NCBI GenBank assembly: GCA_025355595.1
Contig: JANXZI010000098.1
Location: forward strand, 1-6,227
Source of the DNA: Spartobacteria bacterium
GTDB taxonomy: Bacteria; Verrucomicrobiota; Verrucomicrobiia; Chthoniobacterales; Chthoniobacteraceae
Direction of reading: 5' to 3'
DNA length: 6,227 bases
The notes under the pieces are model-generated. The model saw nothing but the letters and a program-made list of their open reading frames with translations, did not search any database and was not told the DNA's origin. This document shows positions 1 to 6,184 of this stretch, piece after piece. The position numbers and the translations under genes were made by a program. Each line of letters starts with the position of its first letter. Position 1 is the stretch's first letter.

Positions 1-909
1 GAAATCGCGCCGCGCCTCCGCGCCCATGCGGTGACGGAGCGCGGGATCGCGGAGCAGCGTCGCGAGCGCGGCGGTCCACTCGGCGGGAGTCGTCGCGAAA
101 AGTGCGCTCTCTCCTGCGCGGAACATCGCGTGCGCGGCACCGCGGGGCGGGAGCACGGTGGGGATTCCGCAGGCCATGTATTGAAGCCCTTTGATCGGCG
201 ATTTTCCGTCGGCAAATGCGCCCTCGGGCAGCGGGAGAAGGCCGATGTCGAAAGTGCGGAGCGCGGCGGGTTCCGCGCCGGCTTGGAAGGGGATGAGGTC
301 GAACGGCATTTCGCGGAAACGCGTCGGCTGGCCCGAGAATACGGCGAGGCGTGCATTCGGAAATTCTGCGCGCACGGCGAGCAGCGCGGGCTCGATGGCT
401 TCGAGATACGGGAGGTTCACGGGATGGCCGGACCAGCCGATCACCGGGTTGTGAGCGGCGCTTGCGGCGCGCGGCATCCACGCAGATTCGTCGAGTGCCA
501 TCGGCAGGACGGTGAGCCGTGTCGCGTGCGGGCGGAGGTGCGCAGCGAGCACTTCGTTTGCAGCGAGCGTGAGGTGCGCGGCGCGGACGATCGCGCGGAG
601 GCGCAGGGCCGAGCGCAGGGTCGTGAACCACGAATGCCGTCTGCCGTGCGGATGCCAGATGGCGTCGTCCACATCATAGACGAGCGCCTTCGCGCGCCGG
701 CGGAGCAGGCGGACTTTTCCGAGGGAGAAGAGCTTTTTCTGCACGATGACGGCGTCGTATTCCGCGAGGCGCGACCATTCCGAAAAAGAATCCGCAGGCA
801 CCGCGGTGAGTTCGATGCCGGCTTCGCGCAGTGGCGCGATGAACTGAAAAATGCGGTAGAACGAGCTGGCCTGGGCCGCGTTTCCGAAGGTGAGGGCGAG
901 GACTCGCAT
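1..909 (-). CDS. GT4-like (group 1) glycosyltransferase, 3' end outside the window
   Basis: Probable GT-B fold glycosyltransferase that transfers a sugar from a nucleotide-sugar donor to a glycan acceptor in the cytoplasm. Acceptor and sugar cannot be told from sequence. I translated 303 codons with no stop; the gene leaves the window at base 1, and a family length near 350-400 would leave only the last part missing. The N-terminus begins at once with a Rossmann strand (MRVLALTFGN). Later come VYDVDDAIW (residues 78-86), typical of this clade, the interdomain VIGWSGHPVNLPYLE (156-170), and the donor-site stretch DIGLLPLP (221-228) followed by KSPIKGLQYMACGIPTV (236-252). The start is well fixed: ATG at 909-907 has an in-frame TGA at 918-916, only two codons upstream, and no other start between. 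No clear Shine-Dalgarno is visible. It lies 88 bases after nadE on the same strand. Odd point: the usual second Glu of the GT4 EX7E motif is Gln243. Family call is firm, specificity unknown. Confidence 0.9.
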   Translation of the reverse strand, partial: MRVLALTFGNAAQASSFYRIFQFIAPLREAGIELTAVPADSFSEWSRLAEYDAVIVQKKLFSLGKVRLLRRRAKALVYDVDDAIWHPHGRRHSWFTTLRSALRLRAIVRAAHLTLAANEVLAAHLRPHATRLTVLPMALDESAWMPRAASAAHNPVIGWSGHPVNLPYLEAIEPALLAVRAEFPNARLAVFSGQPTRFREMPFDLIPFQAGAEPAALRTFDIGLLPLPEGAFADGKSPIKGLQYMACGIPTVLPPRGAAHAMFRAGESALFATTPAEWTAALATLLRDPALRHRMGAEARRDF

Positions 910-997
910 CGTGGGTCAGCGCGGTGCGGCTAGCAGCGGATGTCACTCCGCAACGTATGGAGCGCATTTTCCAAAAATCCGGAAGCGACGCTTGGCA
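910..997 (-). other. Intergenic gap between nadE and the downstream GT4 gene; weak terminator-like sequence
   Basis: Eighty-eight bases with no gene. Read on the minus strand just after the nadE stop, a small AAGC-GTC-GCTT hairpin can form and is followed a few bases later by a run of five T. The stem is only four base pairs, so this is at best a weak intrinsic terminator. I find no convincing sigma70 -35/-10 pair in front of the downstream gene, so co-transcription with nadE and separate transcription both remain open. Confidence 0.25.
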
Positions 998-2632
998 TTA
1001 CTCGGAATAGCGCTGGGCCACCGGCACCTTCCTCCCGACGCCGAAGGCCTTGCTCGTGACCTTCAGGCCGGGCACGGCTTGGGCGCGTTTGTATTCGTTG
1101 CGCGCCACATTTTTCACCACCCAGCGGACGGTCTCGCGGTCGAAGCCGCGGGCGACGATTTCGTCCACGCTGAGATGGTCTTCGATCAGGAGTTCGAGGA
1201 TGGGATCGAGGATTTCGTAAGGCGGGAGCGTGTCCTGGTCGCGCTGGCCGGGGCGGAGTTCGGCGCTCGGTGGCTTGGTGATCGTGGCTTCCGGGATGAT
1301 TTCCCGTTCGCGGTTGATCCACCGGGCGAGGCGATAGATGAGGATTTTTGGCACGTCACTGATGACGGCAAGCCCGCCGCACATGTCGCCGTAGAGCGTG
1401 CAGTAGCCCACGGCGAGTTCGCTCTTGTTTCCCGTGGTGAGGAGGATGTGGCCGAACTTATTGCTCAGTGCCATGAGGGTCATGCCACGGATCCGCGGCT
1501 GCATGTTTTCCTCGGTCACGTCCTCCGGCAGGCCGGTGAAGCATGGTGCCATCTGCTCCTTGAATGCGGTGAAGGATTTCTCGATCGGAATGGTGAGGCA
1601 CTTGATGCCGAGAGCGGAGGCGAGCTGGAGGGAATCCGAGACGCTGCCGTCGCTCGAATAGCGGGTGGGCATGGTGACGCCCACGACGTTTTCCGGCCCG
1701 AGGGCGTGCGCGGCGATCACGGCGGTCACGGCGCTGTCTATGCCGCCGCTGAGGCCGAGGACAGCCGTCTTGAAACCACACTTCGCGAGGTAATCGCGGG
1801 TGCCGAGGACGAGGGATGCGAAGAGTTCCTCCTCCTCGCACTGGAAGACGGCGGCGCGGGCGGGGGACGGCGGGGCATTGATCTCGACGATCGCATTTTC
1901 CTCGCGGAAAGGCGCGAGCTGCGCGAGGCACGCGCCCGAATCGCTGACGGCAAACGAATTGCCATCGAAGACGAGCTGGTCGTTTCCGCCGACGGCATTG
2001 CAATAGGCGATCGGGATCCGGTGGGTGCGGGCTCGCGCGCTGAGCATCTCGAATCGCCGGCGGGGCTTGCCGATTTCAAAAGGCGATGCGCTGAGATTCA
2101 GGATGATTTTTGCCCCTTGGGTGACCAAGTCCGCGAGCGGGTCGCAGTCGTAGAGTTCGTGCGGGAGATACTGGCGGCTCCACACGTCCTCGCAGATGGT
2201 CACGCCGCAGACGGTGCCGGCGATTTCGAGCGTGTGGCGGCTCGTGGGAGGTTGAAAATAGCGGGCCTCGTCGAAGACATCGTAGGTGGGAAGCAGCGAC
2301 TTGAAGACGTTCCTCACGGGCCGTCCCCGCTGGAGGACGGCGGCGGCATTGCGGAAGGGGCGACCCGGGCCGGGGTTCACGTCCACGTGACCGACGATGA
2401 GGGGGACGGAGCCCACCTTCGCCTCGATCGCGGCCAGCGCGGCGAGGTTGTCCGAGACGAAGCGCGACTTGAACAGCAGGTCGAGCGGCGGGTAGCCGGT
2501 GAGTGCCAGCTCCGGGGTCAGCACCACATCGGCGCCCCTCGCGGCCAGATCATCATAGGCCCTGCAAATTTTCGCGCTGTTCCCCGCGAAATCGCCGACG
2601 GTTGGATTGATTTGGGCCAGGCCAATTCTCAT
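998..2632 (-). CDS. nadE: Glutamine-dependent NAD+ synthetase
   Basis: Catalyses the last step of NAD+ synthesis in the cytoplasm: nicotinate adenine dinucleotide is adenylylated with ATP and amidated with ammonia drawn from glutamine. The 544 residues show both expected domains. The N-terminal nitrilase-type glutaminase (about 1-260) carries the Glu-Lys-Cys triad: E41 in TPELALTGYPPLDL, K111 in KSLLPTYDVFDE and C147 in TICEDVW. The C-terminal synthetase domain (about 270-544) has the ATP pyrophosphatase loop LSGGIDS (294-300), the GNKSELAVGYCTLYGDMCGG stretch (401-420) and KPPSAELRPGQRDQDTLPPY (453-472). Length fits the shorter bacterial two-domain class. ATG at 2632 is the first start after an in-frame TAG at 2650-2648 and gives the usual MRIGLAQINPTVGD N-terminus. 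A GGAAG sits at 2640-2636, three bases before the ATG, which is close for a ribosome binding site. It lies between glycosyltransferase genes with no obvious functional tie to them. Confidence 0.97.
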   Translation of the reverse strand: MRIGLAQINPTVGDFAGNSAKICRAYDDLAARGADVVLTPELALTGYPPLDLLFKSRFVSDNLAALAAIEAKVGSVPLIVGHVDVNPGPGRPFRNAAAVLQRGRPVRNVFKSLLPTYDVFDEARYFQPPTSRHTLEIAGTVCGVTICEDVWSRQYLPHELYDCDPLADLVTQGAKIILNLSASPFEIGKPRRRFEMLSARARTHRIPIAYCNAVGGNDQLVFDGNSFAVSDSGACLAQLAPFREENAIVEINAPPSPARAAVFQCEEEELFASLVLGTRDYLAKCGFKTAVLGLSGGIDSAVTAVIAAHALGPENVVGVTMPTRYSSDGSVSDSLQLASALGIKCLTIPIEKSFTAFKEQMAPCFTGLPEDVTEENMQPRIRGMTLMALSNKFGHILLTTGNKSELAVGYCTLYGDMCGGLAVISDVPKILIYRLARWINREREIIPEATITKPPSAELRPGQRDQDTLPPYEILDPILELLIEDHLSVDEIVARGFDRETVRWVVKNVARNEYKRAQAVPGLKVTSKAFGVGRKVPVAQRYSE

Positions 2633-2666
2633 GCACTTCCGGCGACGCTAGCACAAGCGAGTCGCG

Positions 2667-2686
2667 ATCGGCTATCGGAACATCGG
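2667..2686. promoter_or_regulatory. Three phased ATCGG repeats upstream of nadE (possible operator)
   Basis: The pentamer ATCGG occurs three times on the plus strand, at 2667-2671, 2674-2678 and 2682-2686, at 7- and 8-base spacing. They lie 35-54 bases ahead of the nadE ATG. Closely spaced short repeats ahead of a start codon can be regulator binding sites, but this spacing is not a full helical turn and the pentamer is GC-rich enough to recur by chance. I see no good -35/-10 pair nearby and do not recognise a known NAD regulator (NrtR, NiaR, NadQ) operator here. Confidence 0.2.
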
Positions 2687-2701
2687 ACTGGAGAGGCGGG
2701 A

Positions 2702-2775
2702 GGTGGCGCGTGACCTCCGGGCGCGCTTCAGAAGGCACGCGCAGGAAGAAACGCGCCCGGAGGTCGCGTTCCACC
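2702..2775. repeat. Long inverted repeat (hairpin) just downstream of the GT2 copy B gene
   Basis: Arms 2712-2725 (GACCTCCGGGCGCG) and 2752-2765 are perfect reverse complements over 14 bases. The stem continues outward with CGC/GCG (2707-2709 with 2766-2768) and, after a two-base internal loop on each side, GGTGG/CCACC (2702-2706 with 2771-2775). Inside, CTTC (2726-2729) can pair with GAAG (2745-2748). The whole gives a stable GC-rich stem beginning 21 bases after the copy B stop codon. There is no T-run on either side, so it is not a canonical intrinsic terminator. It may instead act as an mRNA 3'-end stabiliser, a Rho-associated or T-less terminator, or be one copy of a dispersed palindromic (REP-like) element. 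Seeing the structure is certain; its role is inferred. Confidence 0.7.
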
Positions 2776-2796
2776 GGCAAAAGTGCATGGCACGCT

Positions 2797-3783
2797 TTAG
2801 AATCGGACGTCGCGCAGTGCGTCGTGCCATAGGGCGCGCAGGGCGCGGCGGATGCGGTTGCGCTCTCGGCGTGCGCGCCAAACGGCGGGCTGGAGGATCC
2901 AGAGCGGGTTTCTTTTTCGCGCCGTGTCGTAGGCGTCCTTTGCCGGGCGGAAGGACGCGCGTAGCGCGGCGAAATGGTCGAAGATTTTTTCCAGCACGGC
3001 GGCATCGGGCGGCACGGAGCCTGATGCGAGCGCGTCCCGCAGCGCGCGGCGCGCGATGGCGAGCAGCCGATCCTCGATCGAAGTTTGCTCGGCGACGGAA
3101 ATGGGGCGCACCTTTTCGTGGAGGACAAAGCTCGCGCACACTTCGGGTGTGACGGCGAAGCGGACGCCGACCGAATTTGCCGTGCCCCACGCGGTGTCGC
3201 CGATGTGGCCGAAGTCCGTCGCGAACGGCCGCGCCTGCATGACGATCGTGCGGTAGAGATTGCTCGCGGAGCTGCCCATGATGCCCGACGCGCCCTGGAG
3301 CACGCAGGCGATGAAGCCCTGTGAACGCGTGAGCGCGGCGGGCGCGGAGATTTTCAGATCGTCGAGCAGGTCGTGGATCGGCCAGCGCTTTTTCGGCTGC
3401 GGTGCGCCGGCGTCATCCACGAAGCCGGGCACACTGAGCATCACGTCGGCATCGAACCGCGTCGCGAGTTCGCAGAGGCGGCGGAGGCCGGCGGGCGTGG
3501 TCGTGTCGCCCGCGGTGGCGATGTAGGAATGGCGCGCGCCGATCTGCGCGAGACCGAAATTCCATGAGGCGTAGAGGCCCGGAGGCCGCGCGAAAAATCG
3601 CAGCCGCGGATGGCGCAGCGCGGCGCGAAACATCTCGACGGTGCCGTCGTTTGATTCGCTGTCCACAACGACGACTTCCTCGGCGACTTCGATCACCTGC
3701 TGGAGCTGCGGAAGATGATCGCGCCACAGCGCGGCGGCGTTGCGCGTGGGGATGAGGATTCCGACGGGCAGCGGCGTGCTCAC
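2797..3783 (-). CDS. GT2 family glycosyltransferase, copy B (last gene of the glycosyltransferase operon)
   Basis: Predicted GT-A fold enzyme moving a sugar from a nucleotide donor to a growing glycan, 328 residues from the chosen start. It opens with PVGILIPTRN (6-15), then VVVVDSESNDGT (37-48) with the nucleotide-binding Asp41, then HPRLRFF and GLYASWNFGL (69-78). The metal-site position reads TAGDTTT (90-96), one Asp (D93) rather than DXD. RWPIHD (133-138), NLYRT (175-179) and FGHIGDTAW (191-199) follow, the last probably in the acceptor/catalytic half. The C-terminal 40 residues are Arg- and Trp-rich. No signal peptide or clear membrane span. I chose GTG at 3783-3781 because it overlaps the preceding stop as GTGA and places the first beta strand six residues in; a longer frame reaches an ATG at 3963, but its extra residues are Arg/Pro-rich shadow of the preceding gene. 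Paralogue of the preceding gene over its whole length. Confidence 0.9.
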   Translation of the reverse strand: MSTPLPVGILIPTRNAAALWRDHLPQLQQVIEVAEEVVVVDSESNDGTVEMFRAALRHPRLRFFARPPGLYASWNFGLAQIGARHSYIATAGDTTTPAGLRRLCELATRFDADVMLSVPGFVDDAGAPQPKKRWPIHDLLDDLKISAPAALTRSQGFIACVLQGASGIMGSSASNLYRTIVMQARPFATDFGHIGDTAWGTANSVGVRFAVTPEVCASFVLHEKVRPISVAEQTSIEDRLLAIARRALRDALASGSVPPDAAVLEKIFDHFAALRASFRPAKDAYDTARKRNPLWILQPAVWRARRERNRIRRALRALWHDALRDVRF

Positions 3784-4751
3784 TGGATGCGGCGCGCCTG
3801 CGCGGCGATTTCGCGAAGGGTTGCGCGGCGCGTCTGTTTTTCCGCGCGGCCTGCGCGGGTGGAGGCGCGGAGGAACCACGGGAGCATCGGGCGGCGCATC
3901 GCGCGGTACCGCCGATCCGCGTCGGCGGAGGCGCGGATCGCATTTTGAAAATCCGCGAGCCACTGCACGACCGCGGGGCTGGCGAACCGCGTCGCTTTTT
4001 CAACGGCGAGCGCGAGCAGGCGGTCGCGCAGCGGCGGGCCGTCGTCGGACGGGCGGCTGTGCTGGGTCGCGTGGACGAGGAAGGTGGACATCGCTTCGGG
4101 GCACACAGCGAGCCGAGTTTCGAGCGCGTTCGCAAGCGCCCATGCGGTGTCTCCCGCGTGACCGAACTCGGTCGGAAACGGGCGCGCGCGCATCGTCGCG
4201 GTGCGGTAGAGATTGCCCGCGGAACTGCCGAGGATGCCGCGCGGAGCGTTCGCCGCGCTGAGCAGGAATGCGCGCACGCCGGACAGCTCTGCGGCGGTGG
4301 TGATGCGTTCGCTTTCGATCCAGTCGTGGATCGGCCAGCGATCGTCGGCGGGCTTGCCGTCCGGGCTCACGAATCGCGGCGGGCTGAGGACGGCGTCGCT
4401 CGTGAATTTCTTCGCCGTCGCGAGCAGCGTGTGGAGGCCGTCGGCGGTGATCGTGTCGCCGACGGTGGAGACGTATGCGAACTCGGCGCGAAGCTGGCGG
4501 AGGCCGAAATTCCACGACGCGTAGAGTCCCGGCGGGTGAAGAAAAAATCGCACGCGCGGGTGGCGGAGATGCTCGCGCAAAAAGCCGATCGTGCCGTCCT
4601 TGGAAAAGCCGTCCACGACGACGATCTCGTCCACGGAGGCGAGCCACGGCTGCATCGCGTCGAGGTGCTGGCGAAGGTACTGCATCGCGTCGCGCGTCGG
4701 GATGAGCACGCCCACGGGGAGCCGCGCGGTGTTGTCGCTGGTGCTCGTCAT
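3780..4751 (-). CDS. GT2 family glycosyltransferase, copy A
   Basis: Predicted GT-A fold glycosyltransferase of 323 residues, likely acting on the same glycan as its neighbours on the cytoplasmic face of the inner membrane. Motifs in order: PVGVLIPTRD (12-21), VVVDGFSKDGT (44-54) with Asp47 for the nucleotide, HPRVRFF (64-70), GLYASWNFGL (75-84), STVGDTIT (95-102) with a single Asp99 where DXD is normal, RWPIHD (138-143), GILGSSAGNLYRT (172-184) and FGHAGDTAW (196-204). The 'GLYASWNFG...GD' pattern resembles the 'GIYDAMNKG...NSGD' pattern of WcaE-like GT2 enzymes, which is a family hint only. The start is ATG at 4751-4749, overlapping the upstream stop as ATGA; earlier ATGs at 4805 and 4784 lie inside the GT4 gene and would add a basic stretch foreign to the family. 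Its own TGA at 3782-3780 overlaps the GTG of copy B. The C-terminal tail from about residue 280 is strongly basic. Confidence 0.91.
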   Translation of the reverse strand: MTSTSDNTARLPVGVLIPTRDAMQYLRQHLDAMQPWLASVDEIVVVDGFSKDGTIGFLREHLRHPRVRFFLHPPGLYASWNFGLRQLRAEFAYVSTVGDTITADGLHTLLATAKKFTSDAVLSPPRFVSPDGKPADDRWPIHDWIESERITTAAELSGVRAFLLSAANAPRGILGSSAGNLYRTATMRARPFPTEFGHAGDTAWALANALETRLAVCPEAMSTFLVHATQHSRPSDDGPPLRDRLLALAVEKATRFASPAVVQWLADFQNAIRASADADRRYRAMRRPMLPWFLRASTRAGRAEKQTRRATLREIAAQARRIQ

Positions 4752-6184
4752 GGTTTCGCTGCGGCATTTTTCCACGCGCGCCATGCGCGCAGTTTGCGCA
4801 GCCATTTCCGCTCGGACTGGAATGCGAAGCGCGCGAAAAACTCCGCGAACCGTGTGCCGAATCCGAGCACGGGTGCGGCCGCGGGAAGCGCGACCGCAGG
4901 CGTGTCGCCGCCACCGGTGGCGAGCGAGCGGTAGAGCGCGAGATAGCGCGCGGCCTGGAGGTGGAGTTCGAAATTCGCGGGCACGGTCTCCGTGCAGTTG
5001 CGGTGCAGTTCCTCGCGCAGTGCGCGATCAGCGGCGAGCCTTCGCATCGCGGTGGCGAAATTTGTGCAGTCGCCCGCGGGCACGAGCAGGCCGGTTTTTT
5101 CGTGAGTGACGATGTCGGGCACGCCGCCGATGTCGAAGGCGAGCGCGGGTGTGCCGCAGCACATCGCCTCGAAAAGCACGTTGGGCAGGTTGTCCTCCAG
5201 GGAGGTGAAAAGCAGCGCGTCGGCGGCGCTGTAGATCGTGGCGAGCGTGGCGTCGGAGTCCACGCGTTCGAGGCAGCGGATGGGCACGGGGAGTTCCGCA
5301 AACTGACGGCCAACCTCACCGAAGCTGACGAACGCAATGCGCCCGGCGTCCACTCCCTCGCGGAAATCCGCGTCGTCGAGCGCGGTGCGGATGGCCTCCG
5401 CCATTTTTCCGAATCCCTTGCGCTGCTCACTGCACCGGTCTGCGCCGAAGAGAAAGACGACGGCATCCGGATCGAGATCGAGCGCGGCACGGGCCTCCGC
5501 CTTTTCACGCGGATGGAAGACGCGCGTGTCTAGACCGTATGGGATCACCTCGACGCGCGTGCCGGAAAACACGGCGCTCCGCCGCGCGCTATCCGCGAGC
5601 CATCGGCTCGGGCACACGACGGTAATGTCGCAGCCGGGAAGCGTGGCGAGCGCGTCCGCGAGCACGGCGCGCGTGAGGCCGTTCGGATCTTCGGTGAGTT
5701 GCGGACACTCGGCGCAGTCGCGTTCGTAGCCGTGGCAGCCGGCGGAAAAATGGCACCCGCCGGTGAAGGCGCGCTGGTCGTGCAGCGTCCAGACGATCGG
5801 CTTTTTCAACGCACGCAGCGCGGCGACTCCGCACGGCGCGAGCATCCCGGCGACCCAGTGGAGATTGATGATGTCCGCGGCCTGCACCCACGGGTGTGCG
5901 GACAGGTCGAGGTCGGGCGCGGGGAGGGAAAAATACGTGTTCGAGACCGGCGTCCTCCGCTGGTGGATGCACTGGCGCTCCATGCGTTCGAGCACGCGCC
6001 GCGTGTCGGCCAGCGCTGGGCTGTCGGCTGCGGAAATGGCGGCGACATTTTCATCCGACGAAGCACGATCCTGCACGAGCATCCGCGAGTGCGCGCCGGC
6101 TGCGCGGAGTCCTTCGTGCAGTCTCCATGCGGAGCGCGCGGCACCGCCGCGGAGGTCGCAGGCGCTGATGTGGAGGACGTTCAT
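4748..6184 (-). CDS. GT4 family glycosyltransferase, WcaC-like
   Basis: GT-B fold retaining-type glycosyltransferase, 478 residues, likely using a nucleotide sugar to extend a lipid-linked exopolysaccharide or O-antigen unit. The N-terminal domain begins MNVLHISACDLRGGAARSAW, the glycine-rich acceptor-side start usual in this clade. INLHWVAGM (106-114), PIVWTLHDQRAFTGGC (129-144) and a cysteine cluster C144, C150, C157, C160 ending CPQL follow. The C-terminal domain shows VEVIPYGLDTRVFHP (211-225), a basic donor site around R255/K256, and EDNLPNVLFEAMCCGTPALAF (330-350), the EX7E-type region with Asp331 and Glu339. Length is slightly above the roughly 400 of many relatives because of an extra basic tail (about 440-478). 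ATG at 6184 starts the first beta strand; the frame stays open upstream to the window edge, so a longer form is not excluded. The same ATG is part of an ATGA that could end an upstream gene. Its TGA overlaps the ATG of copy A. Donor and acceptor unknown. Confidence 0.93.
   Translation of the reverse strand: MNVLHISACDLRGGAARSAWRLHEGLRAAGAHSRMLVQDRASSDENVAAISAADSPALADTRRVLERMERQCIHQRRTPVSNTYFSLPAPDLDLSAHPWVQAADIINLHWVAGMLAPCGVAALRALKKPIVWTLHDQRAFTGGCHFSAGCHGYERDCAECPQLTEDPNGLTRAVLADALATLPGCDITVVCPSRWLADSARRSAVFSGTRVEVIPYGLDTRVFHPREKAEARAALDLDPDAVVFLFGADRCSEQRKGFGKMAEAIRTALDDADFREGVDAGRIAFVSFGEVGRQFAELPVPIRCLERVDSDATLATIYSAADALLFTSLEDNLPNVLFEAMCCGTPALAFDIGGVPDIVTHEKTGLLVPAGDCTNFATAMRRLAADRALREELHRNCTETVPANFELHLQAARYLALYRSLATGGGDTPAVALPAAAPVLGFGTRFAEFFARFAFQSERKWLRKLRAWRAWKNAAAKP

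Noticed and set aside
31..933. A 300-residue plus-strand open frame at the left edge
   Set aside because: It is the antisense shadow of the partial GT4 gene at 909-1, whose minus-strand translation has clear family motifs. The plus-strand product is Arg/Glu/Gly-rich with no motif.
2633..2701. A sigma70 promoter for nadE
   Set aside because: No -10 candidate matches more than three of six consensus bases at a sensible spacing from a -35. The organism's promoter preferences are also unknown.
890..2713. A 607-residue plus-strand open frame opposite nadE
   Set aside because: It mirrors nadE almost exactly. Its composition (Gly/Asp/Glu/Ala/His-rich, no recognisable motif) is what the antisense of a GC-rich gene gives, while the minus strand encodes all NadE catalytic motifs.
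2778..2799. A small GTGC-CAT-GCAC hairpin followed by TTTT at the copy B stop codon, as an intrinsic terminator
   Set aside because: The stem is only four pairs with a three-base loop before mismatches begin. The much stronger hairpin just downstream is the more likely 3'-end structure.
3784..3963. A longer N-terminus for GT2 copy B starting at ATG 3963
   Set aside because: The 60 extra residues are Arg/Pro-rich, lie wholly within the copy A gene and have no counterpart in copy A. The GTG at 3783 overlapping the TGA is the better start.
3945..4934. A 329-residue plus-strand open frame opposite GT2 copy A
   Set aside because: Antisense shadow with Arg/Ala/Gly/His-rich composition and no recognisable domain.
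4000..5508. A 502-residue minus-strand open frame overlapping the GT4 and GT2 copy A genes
   Set aside because: It is an out-of-frame reading, rich in Arg, Pro and Ser, spanning two real genes that have convincing motifs in their own frames.
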